A stretch of 7,421 nt of DNA from CAYMLQ01 sp964390795 (GTDB lineage Bacteria; Verrucomicrobiota; Kiritimatiellia; RFP12; UBA1067). Below, in pieces: positions 1-6,600 of this stretch. The notes beneath the pieces were generated by a model, which worked only from the letters and a program-made list of their open reading frames with translations, ran no database searches and was not told the origin of the DNA. The first letter of the stretch is position 1, and each line of letters opens with the position of its first letter. The DNA lies in assembly GCA_964390795.1 (NCBI GenBank), contig CAYMLQ010000307.1, positions 1 to 7,421 on the forward strand, written 5' to 3'. A program made the translations under genes and the position numbers.

Positions 1-2975
1 CCGACGGCGGTGTGCTCGCCGCCCTTGTGGTGGTGCGGCCCCATCTGGTTGCGCAGGCTGTTGGTGAGCGAGACGCGCACCGTGTTTTTTCCCGGCTTGA
101 GCGCGGCCGTGACGTCGGTCGCCCACGGGCTGGCCACGAGCGGGGGGCAGGCCTGGCCGTTGACCGTGACGTTGATCACGATCGCCTCGAACGACGGGAA
201 CGCGAGGCGGTAGCGGCGGCCGGGCTCGACCGCGGCGAGGTCGAACGCGCTGTCAAGATGGAACTCGCCCGCGTAGAACGGGTAGCCCTGCGGCGCGAGG
301 TCGCCGCTGAAGGTGGCGGCCTCCTTGACGAGCGAGAAGCGCTTGAAGCTGTGGATCGGCTTCTTCTCCAGCACGCCCTCCTTGTTCCGGTAGGTATCGG
401 TGAGCGGCTTGTCGGCCGCCTCCGCCTTCACCGCGAAAGCGCCGACGAGATAGACGCTCTCGATCTCCGTGCCGTAGCGGGCGCGGGAGTCGAGGCTGGT
501 CGGGATCGCGGAGACGTTGTTCAGCGTGAGGATGATCTCGTTGCGGCCGGGGATGAGCAGTCCGTTGACGCTCTGCGTGCGAAGGGTGAAGCAGGTGAAA
601 AAGCCGCTGTCCTTGAAACTCACCAGCTTGCCGTTGACGGTGATGGCGCTGTACATCTCCGGCTGTTCGACGGCGAGCGCGCAGGCTGCGGGAACGTCGG
701 TGACCTCCGGCTCGAACTTGAGCTTGAGTTCGCCGTTGTAGGGCTTGCTGTCCTTGAAGCGGTCATAGATCGCGAGGACGGGTTCGGGCGCGCTCCAGGT
801 CGCGCCGCCGTCCTTCGAAGAGCGCGCGTAGTCGAGCGTGAGCACGTTCGGGTCGGCGCGGCGGCCCTGCCACGGCCCGTTCAGACGCGCGATCTCCCGG
901 CTGTCGCCGGGCAGGGCGTAGGCGCCGTCGAAGGCGGCGCGCGCCGAGACGTCGCCGATGCTGACGATCCAGGTCTGCGCGGGGGCGAAGGAGAGGGCGT
1001 ACGCGCCGTCCGCCTCAGGCTTGAGCCGCAGGCACTGGCCGTTGACCGGGTTCCAGAGCGCGAGCGGCGCGTTGCGGTCGGCGGGGCGGAAGGCGAGCGT
1101 CTGGCTCTCGAGGCGCGAGGTGTTGGAGAGCTGCAGGGTGTGGCCGTCGCTGACGGTGCGCAGGTGGGTCCAGACCTTCTCGGCGTTCTGGCCGCGCAGG
1201 GTGAAGAGCGGGGGGACGCGGGTGTTGAGCGCCGCCAGCCAGCCGTCGGCGGGCACGAGCGGGGCGTAGGCTTTGAGCGAGGGGATGTCCGCGGAGTTCT
1301 CGGCGCCGTCGACGAGCGCCGGGTACTCCTGCGAGACCAGCACGGTGCCGCCTTGCGCGGCGAAGGCTTTGAGCAGGGCGAGGGTGGAGGCGCGGACGGT
1401 GAGCAGCTGCGGCACGATGACTGCGCGGTAGGCCATCTTCCCGACCACGAAGCGGCCGTTCTCAACCTTGGCGATTTCGGAGATGATCTGCTCGTCGCCG
1501 AGGTCGAAGTTGCGGTGGGTGCGGACGAGCGCGTTGAGCAGCGCGTCAAAGGCCGCGTCGCGCTTGCCGGAGAGCTTCTGGGCGTTTTCGATGTAGTCCG
1601 ACTCGATGGGGCTGAGCACGCAGAGTTCGGGCGTGGTCTGGCCGACGGTCGCGAAGGTACACAGGCGGGCCGAGTAGTCCTCGAAGAGCCGGTTGTAGCG
1701 CCAGTAGGGCTGGTGGGGGCTGATGGTGGGAGGGTAGTCGCGCTTGCGCTCGCCCTTCATGCTGTAGAGCGAGAGGTGGGGGCACATGAAGTTCACGCCC
1801 ATGAGCGTGTGCCAGCCGGTGATCCACATGCGGTCCTCGAAGGTTATGTTGTGGCCGCTGATGCCGAAGAGTTCGCTGAGGCGGCGGCGCTGGCCGTACT
1901 GGTTGGCGACGGAGGTCATGACCTTGCCGCAGTGCAGGGTGTTGTAGCGCAGGCCGAGGGCGTCGATGCCGGGCATCTGCATGTGGCGGAGCTGCTGGGC
2001 GAGGCCGCCCTCGTTGAGCATGTTCGAGGTGGGCGAGTCCTCGCCGTTGTAATGGCCGGTCCAGACCAGTCCGTTGGTGGCGCAGTAGTCGCCGATCTGC
2101 CGGCTGAAGGCCTGCTCGAAGCAGGCGGCCACGGTGCGGTAGTAGTCGAGGCGCACGCGGCGCCAGTCGCCGGCTTCGGCGAAGAGCGCGGGCATGAGGG
2201 GTCCAAGATCCTTGCCGGTACGGGCTTTGAACGCGGCGGGGATGACAGGCGAGAAGCTCACGATACCCTCGTTGGGGACCGAGGCGCGGCCGGGGCTGAT
2301 CTGCGGCTCGTCGGTGAACATGCCGCGCACGCGCGGTTTCCCGCTAAAGCGTTGCGCGTAAGGCGCATAGCTGCAATCGATAAAGGCTTTGACCATCTCT
2401 GGGTTCATGAGGTCGACCCACGAGGTGCCGTTGAACCAGGGGTCGCCCAGCGGATCCACGTGGCAGACGTACTTAAAGGCGTCGTCCTCGAAAAGCACGG
2501 TGTCGGGCGCGTTGACCGGCGCGTCTTTCTTGACTCGGATCAGGAAGCGCGCCTGATAGGCGGGGTTCTTGAGAGGCACGATGCCGCCGGCGAAGCCGCT
2601 GGGCCACTTGTCCTCGTCGTAGAACCAGGCGTCGATGCCGAGCGCCTGCGAGGACGTGACGCCGGCGGCCATGATCTCGAACCAGCGGTCGCTCAGGTAG
2701 GGGGTGAGCAGGCCGATGCGGCTGTGGAGGAAGCTGCCGCCGAAGCCGCCCTCCTTGAAGAGGCGGAGCTGGCGGTCCACCTCGGCCGGGTCGAGGTCGT
2801 CATTGAGCGAGTAGAACGGCACCGAGCGGGTGTCCATGGCCGGCGCGCGGAACGCCGCCTGCTCGAAGCGGTCCGGGTCTTGCGGGGCGGCGGCGAGCGG
2901 TTTCGGCTCTTGTTTGGGAGAGGTGCAGCCGGCGAGGGCGAGCATCAGGAGGGCGGCGAGCATTCTTTTTGGCAT
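1..2975 (-). CDS. Surface lipoprotein, GH106-like (alpha-L-rhamnosidase-like) glycoside hydrolase; 3' end beyond the window
   Basis: The frame is open from the ATG at 2975 to base 1: 991 codons plus two bases, with no stop, so the C-terminus is missing. The start follows AGGAAG with 6-base spacing. The N-terminus MPKRMLAALLMLALAGC ends in a lipobox (L14-A15-G16-C17), with Thr at +2, so an exported lipoprotein anchored in a membrane is expected. Residues ~45-400 look like a glycosidase barrel: MFTDEP (Glu223), GHYNGED (Glu312), MPGID, and LSELFG (Glu368) before GHNITFED. Any of these acids could be catalytic; I cannot assign which. Residues ~500-600 (AVIVPQLLTV, then GGTVLVS) resemble the GATase-like domain of large glycosidases, followed by a beta segment with WNPVNG (641-646). 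ITVNG near 780 and VTVNG near 937 mark jelly-roll sugar-binding modules, and GPHHHK (979-984) resembles a motif I know from GH106-like proteins. Hydrolysis of a plant or algal polysaccharide side chain is inferred; substrate and exact family are uncertain. Confidence 0.9.
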   Translation of the reverse strand, partial: MPKRMLAALLMLALAGCTSPKQEPKPLAAAPQDPDRFEQAAFRAPAMDTRSVPFYSLNDDLDPAEVDRQLRLFKEGGFGGSFLHSRIGLLTPYLSDRWFEIMAAGVTSSQALGIDAWFYDEDKWPSGFAGGIVPLKNPAYQARFLIRVKKDAPVNAPDTVLFEDDAFKYVCHVDPLGDPWFNGTSWVDLMNPEMVKAFIDCSYAPYAQRFSGKPRVRGMFTDEPQISPGRASVPNEGIVSFSPVIPAAFKARTGKDLGPLMPALFAEAGDWRRVRLDYYRTVAACFEQAFSRQIGDYCATNGLVWTGHYNGEDSPTSNMLNEGGLAQQLRHMQMPGIDALGLRYNTLHCGKVMTSVANQYGQRRRLSELFGISGHNITFEDRMWITGWHTLMGVNFMCPHLSLYSMKGERKRDYPPTISPHQPYWRYNRLFEDYSARLCTFATVGQTTPELCVLSPIESDYIENAQKLSGKRDAAFDALLNALVRTHRNFDLGDEQIISEIAKVENGRFVVGKMAYRAVIVPQLLTVRASTLALLKAFAAQGGTVLVSQEYPALVDGAENSADIPSLKAYAPLVPADGWLAALNTRVPPLFTLRGQNAEKVWTHLRTVSDGHTLQLSNTSRLESQTLAFRPADRNAPLALWNPVNGQCLRLKPEADGAYALSFAPAQTWIVSIGDVSARAAFDGAYALPGDSREIARLNGPWQGRRADPNVLTLDYARSSKDGGATWSAPEPVLAIYDRFKDSKPYNGELKLKFEPEVTDVPAACALAVEQPEMYSAITVNGKLVSFKDSGFFTCFTLRTQSVNGLLIPGRNEIILTLNNVSAIPTSLDSRARYGTEIESVYLVGAFAVKAEAADKPLTDTYRNKEGVLEKKPIHSFKRFSLVKEAATFSGDLAPQGYPFYAGEFHLDSAFDLAAVEPGRRYRLAFPSFEAIVINVTVNGQACPPLVASPWATDVTAALKPGKNTVRVSLTNSLRNQMGPHHHKGGEHTAV

Positions 2976-2981
2976 GGATGT

Positions 2982-2987
2982 CTTCCT
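2982..2987 (-). promoter_or_regulatory. Ribosome binding site of the lipoprotein gene
   Basis: On the minus strand AGGAAG lies six bases before the ATG at 2975. It supports this start over the next in-frame ATG at 2963 (Met5), which would remove the charged n-region PKR of the signal peptide. Confidence 0.7.
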
Positions 2988-3009
2988 TTACGCAATTTGA
3001 TGCGTGAGA

Positions 3010-3038
3010 AGTAAATCACAAATAGTGCCGACGGGCAA
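3010..3038 (-). promoter_or_regulatory. Candidate sigma70-type promoter for the lipoprotein gene
   Basis: On the minus strand, TTGCCC (3038-3033) and TTTACT (3015-3010) are separated by 17 bases. Each hexamer matches four of six consensus positions. Transcription would begin near 3003, giving a leader of under 30 bases. This rests on pattern match only, and promoter consensus in this phylum is poorly known. Confidence 0.35.
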
Positions 3039-3105
3039 GAAGCGGTTGGCGGAGTGTTTGGTTGGGTGTGTGTGCAAGAAGAGTGACAGATTAAGGGAAA
3101 AGATA

Positions 3106-3162
3106 AGGGTGAATGATGAAGGGGTGCCTTGCCTTTAGTCGACCTCCCTAGTCTTTCACCCT
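3106..3162. repeat. Imperfect inverted repeat AGGGTGAA / TTCACCCT
   Basis: AGGGTGAA (3106-3113) and TTCACCCT (3155-3162) are exact reverse complements separated by 41 bases. The pairing can be extended imperfectly on both sides. It lies upstream of the candidate promoter of the minus-strand gene and could be an operator or a chance match. Confidence 0.3.
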
Positions 3163-3178
3163 AAACCAGCCCTTCCCG

Positions 3179-3199
3179 GGACGCCTCCCCGAGGAGTCC
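3179..3199. repeat. GC-rich hairpin without a T-run
   Basis: GGAC (3179-3182) pairs with GTCC (3196-3199) and CCTC (3184-3187) pairs with GAGG (3191-3194), with one G/A mismatch between the helices and a CCC loop. There is no T-tract on either side, so an intrinsic terminator is not supported, and no gene ends here. Confidence 0.4.
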
Positions 3200-3220
3200 G
3201 CAAGGCGCTGCTGGTATTGA

Positions 3221-3246
3221 AACTCCTAACTCCTAACTCCTAACTC
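3221..3246. repeat. Heptanucleotide tandem repeat (AACTCCT, 3.7 copies)
   Basis: Three perfect copies of AACTCCT occupy 3221-3241, followed by a partial AACTC to 3246. The array ends one base before the outer GGG arm of the GC hairpin. It is a slippage-prone microsatellite-like element in non-coding DNA, about 450 bp from the plus-strand gene. Confidence 0.9.
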
Positions 3247-3278
3247 GGGTGCGGAGTCAACGCAGTTGACCCGCCCCC
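3247..3278. repeat. Strong GC hairpin followed by C-tract
   Basis: GCGG (3251-3254) plus GTCAAC (3256-3261) pair with GTTGAC (3265-3270) plus CCGC (3271-3274). This gives ten base pairs with one bulged A (3255) and a GCA loop, and GGG (3247-3249) can pair with CCC (3276-3278). A run dominated by C continues to about 3290. With no T-run and no upstream gene, it does not look like a terminator. A dispersed intergenic repeat or protein-binding palindrome is more likely. Confidence 0.6.
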
Positions 3279-3473
3279 CCGCCCGCCCCCGTTGTTCGGC
3301 TTCAGCAATTCTAAATTTGGCTTTTCCGTTCACAAATCTGCGCGGAATCTTGCGCAGGGCGCGTCCGGAGGCCGTGCGCCACCCCTGAAAGATGCGCTGC
3401 GCGAGGTGGCCCGCGATCTCCGAGCGCGGTTGCGAACGAACGTTGAAGTCAAATGTAGAATTGCTTGTTCGGC

Positions 3474-3502
3474 TTGCGCTGGCGTGCGCAAAGGCGTATA
3501 CT
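3474..3502 (+). promoter_or_regulatory. Candidate sigma70-type promoter with overlapping palindrome, plus-strand gene
   Basis: TTGCGC (3474-3479) and TATACT (3497-3502) are 17 bases apart; the -10 element is a good match and the -35 element a weak one. TTGCGC also forms a perfect inverted repeat with GCGCAA (3486-3491) around a six-base centre, so a repressor or activator could bind over the -35 and spacer. Transcription would begin near 3509 and give a leader of about 190 bases that includes the large inverted repeat. Confidence 0.4.
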
Positions 3503-3521
3503 CTATCCTACGATTTAAGTT

Positions 3522-3654
3522 CTAGTAGTCTGTACAGCCACAAAATTCGGTATTTTTGGCCAGGATTACATGATTTACAAGATTGAATTCATTGGCTATT
3601 AATCATGTGAATCCTGTAATCATGGCCGAATTTTCATGTTGTACTGTGTACTAG
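3522..3654. repeat. Long imperfect inverted repeat, MITE- or REP-like element
   Basis: The inner arms 3558-3584 and 3601-3627 match at 23 of 27 positions when one is reverse-complemented, around a 16-base loop (3585-3600). Outside these, AAAATTCGG (3542-3550) matches the complement of 3626-3634, with a 7-base insertion TATTTTT in the left arm. Further out, the GTACA region and terminal CTAGTA (3522-3527) match TACTAG (3649-3654). Each arm carries repeated GATTACA-like units of about nine bases. I see no clear target-site duplication. The element ends 44 bases before the start codon and would fold into a large hairpin in a leader transcript. Non-autonomous mobile element or palindromic dispersed repeat is inferred. 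Confidence 0.75.
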
Positions 3655-3685
3655 TGTAAACTTTGAACAAACAGTCTGTGGACAT

Positions 3686-3692
3686 AAAGGAG
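3686..3692 (+). promoter_or_regulatory. Ribosome binding site of the SUMF1/InlB-repeat gene
   Basis: AAAGGAG ends six bases before the ATG at 3699. It is a near-perfect Shine-Dalgarno sequence and decides the start, which is also the only one that provides a signal peptide. Confidence 0.88.
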
Positions 3693-3698
3693 CTGGAT

Positions 3699-6600
3699 AT
3701 GCATCATTCTCTACATACTTGGATCTTCGCCGCCGCCTTGGCCGCGGCCGGGCTCTGCCGCGCGGCCTCGAACGACTATCTGGTGGTCGATCTGACCGCC
3801 GGGGCGGGCGCCACGAACTACCCGGTGTCTTACTTGTCCGAGGTGCCCGCCGGCGGCTGGACGAACGACGCGTACAAGACCAGTCTGCTGGTCCTGCGCA
3901 GGATTCCGCGCGGCACTTTTGAGATGGGGAGCCCGACGAACGAGGTGGGCAGGGGTGACAATGAGGTTCAGCGCAGTGTCACGCTAAGCAACGATTACTA
4001 TATCGGCATTTTCGAGGTGACGGAAGGGCAGTATCGGCGGGTGAGTTATGACGGTTTGTCTGTGCCAGACAGTGCGCTGCCGGTCGTTAATGTCCCAAGT
4101 GTGGTGACGTATCCAGTGATGTTTGGAAGTTTTCTAAGCGGGTTGCAGGGCGGAGTTTCGAACATGCCCTTCAATCTTCCGACCGAGGCGCAGTGGGAGT
4201 TCGCATGCCGGGCGGGTTCGGCAGACGCGTATTGCTTTGGATCGGCTACGAATCAATTGGCAGATTACGCTTGGTATAGTGGAAATGCATCCGACGGTCG
4301 TCGTCCGGTTGGAGGCAGAATGCCGAACTCATTTGGACTTTTCGACATGCACGGCAATGTGAGCGAGGGGACTTTGAGTCTGAACGATGAAGGCTTACGG
4401 GTGCATCGCGGGGGATCATTCCGCGACGCAGCGAGCGCGTGCAGGTCGGCCGTGCGGGCATTGTATATCGACAATCTATCGGTACATAAGGGTTTCCGCA
4501 TCTGTCTGACGGTTCCGCTCGAGCTGTTCACCCTGACGGTCACGAACGGCACGGGCAGCGGCAGCAGTTACACAAACGGGCAGGAGGTCGCGATCACGGC
4601 GAACCCGCCGGGGGTCAACGAGGTGTTCGTCTGCTGGACCGGAGATACGCAGACCGTGGCGAATGTGGAGGCCACGAACACGTTCATCCGGATGCCGGGG
4701 CGGAACGCGACGGTCACGGCGACCTACAAGGAGGCCCCGTACATGCTGACGGTGGTCAACGGCGGCCCGAGCGGGCTGCACGCGCAGGGAGAGTTGGTCC
4801 ACATTGAGGCGGACGCGCCGCCCGCGATGAAAATGTTCGGCCACTGGGAGGTGGTCCCGAACGGCGTCGATCTGGGAACGAATTTCCAGGCGCAAAGCGC
4901 CTCCACCTGGCTGACGATGCCGCCGACCCACACGATTCTCACCGCGGTTTACGCGGATATCCCGACCTACACGCTGACGGTGGTCGACGGACTCTGGGGC
5001 AGCGGGAGCTACACGAACGGCGAGCGGGTGTCGATTGCCGCCGCCGCGCCGTCTCAGCATAACACGTTCCGCTGGACGGGTTACGTCGCCACAGTGGCGA
5101 ACGTGACCAACTGGGTGACCACGCTGGTGATGCCGCCCGGGAACGTGACGATCACCGCCACTTATCCGCCGATTCCGTACCTGCTGACGGTGAGCGGAGG
5201 GTTGGGGGGCGGCAGCTACACCAACGGCCAGACGGTGACGGTCATCGCGACCAACAGTCCCTCGGCCCTGCACGCGTTTGACGTGTGGACGGGCGACACC
5301 AACGGCGTGGCGGACGTCTCTGCGCCGACCACGACCGTGACGATGGCAGGGGCGGCGACGCTGAAACCTTCCTACCGCCCGATTCCGATGCCGGACAACA
5401 CCTACATGGTCGTGGATCTTGCGGCCGCGCAGACGAACGCGGCGGTGAGTTATCTGGACGCGGTTCCGGAGGAGGGCTGGACGGACGAGTACAAGACCGG
5501 CAAGATGGTGTTTCGCAAGGTCACGGCCGGGGCGTTCCAAATGGGAAGCGCGCCGGGAGAGACGATCCGGCTGGATGAGACGCTGCATCCGGTGACGATG
5601 AACAAGGCCTTCTACCTCGGCCTGTTCGAGGTGACGCAGGCCCAATGGCAGCAGGTTTACGGGAACTGGCCGAGCGCGTACAGCAACGAGGATGACCGCG
5701 CGACGCATCCGGTCGAGCGGGTTTCGTACGCCACTGTCCGCGGCACGGTGAACGGGGCGAAATGGCCGGCGGGCGCGCTGGTGGACAGCTCCTCCTTTAT
5801 GGGCCGGTTCCGCGCGAAGACCGGGGTGTCGAGCGCTGACCTGCCGACCGAGGCGCAGTGGGAGTTCGCCTGCCGCGCGGGCACGACCGGCGCCTATGCC
5901 GGCATCCTGGACGATCTGGCGGTCTACGCGGCCAACAGCGCCAACCAGACAGCTGCGGTCGGGCAGAAGGAGCCGAATGCGTGGGGCTTATACGATATGC
6001 ACGGCAATGTGTTCGAGCTGTGTCTGGACTGGTATGCGGGCGATCTGGGAAGCGGTGCGCAGACCGACCCCGTTGGCGCGACGGGCAGCCTCCAGAAGTA
6101 TCGCATCATGAGGGGCGGAGGGTTTTCCAGCTCGGGCACGCTTTGCCGCGCGGGAGCCCGCGGAAGCATTCTGGTCACGAACAGCTTACCCAATGCCGGC
6201 CTGCGCATCGCGCAGACAGTGGGCCTGGCCTATCCGCTGACGGTGGTCGGCGGAACCGTCAACACGGGCGGCATGTTCTTTGCGGGCACGAAGATCCCCA
6301 TCAGCGCGGCCTCGCAAGGCGAGCAGATGGCCTTCGTCAAGTGGGTGGTGCTGCCGGCGGCGTCAAAGCTCGGAGCGCAGTTTCAGACCAACCGGGCCGA
6401 CACCGTGGTGACGATGCCGACGAACGGGGTGGTGCTCACCGCCACCTATGCGCTCTCGACGAACTTTACGGCGCTGTCGGTGACGGGCGGCACGGGCGGC
6501 GGCACCTACCGGAATGGGCAGACGGTGACGGTGAGGGCGGACGCAGCGCCCGCGTGGTACGTGTTCGACCGCTGGACGGGCAGCACGGCGGCTGTGGCGA

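Larger units (their letters stand above)
2976..3698. other. 723-bp divergent intergenic region without a convincing gene
   Basis: The region separates two divergent genes. Nearest the lipoprotein gene (2976-3120) it is fairly AT-rich and holds that gene's candidate promoter. From 3170 to 3290 it holds two GC hairpins, a heptamer tandem repeat and a C-tract. From about 3340 to 3450 it is GC-rich and coding-like but carries only short open frames (3292-3525 and 3392-3586, plus strand), without ribosome binding sites or recognisable domains. From 3450 to 3698 it is AT-rich, with a candidate promoter, a large inverted repeat and the ribosome binding site of the downstream gene. I see no tRNA, CRISPR or clear riboswitch. 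Confidence 0.7.

Noticed and set aside
881..2206. Minus-strand frames of 93-222 codons at 881-1549, 1546-1827 and 1916-2206
   Set aside because: They lie in a different frame from the lipoprotein on the same strand. Their products are Ser/Pro/Arg-rich shadows, while the lipoprotein frame is continuous across them.
12..3014. 1000-codon open frame on the plus strand
   Set aside because: It is codon-aligned with the minus-strand lipoprotein gene, so it stays open only because that gene uses no TTA, CTA or TCA codons. Its product is rich in R, E, G, V, A, L and D, with no domain, while the minus-strand product has a lipobox and glycosidase motifs.
3247..3290. Intrinsic terminator
   Set aside because: The hairpin is strong but is followed by C, not T, and lies between divergent genes where no transcript is expected to end.
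3292..3586. Short plus-strand frames (3292-3525 and 3392-3586) as small genes
   Set aside because: There is no ribosome binding site, the first starts at TTG just after a C-tract, and no motif is recognisable. Kept only as part of the intergenic description.
3542..3634. CRISPR array, because of the repeated GATTACA-like units
   Set aside because: The units are about nine bases apart without spacers and are arranged as a palindrome.
4476..5708. 410-codon open frame on the minus strand
   Set aside because: It is the codon-aligned shadow of the plus-strand SUMF1/InlB gene, Arg/His/Val-rich and low in complexity. It ends exactly at a CTA codon of the real gene.
3891..6212. Diversity-generating retroelement target in a C-type-lectin-like/FGE domain
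   Set aside because: Such variable regions normally lie at the protein's C-terminus, with a template repeat and reverse transcriptase nearby. Here both domains are internal and neither component is visible.
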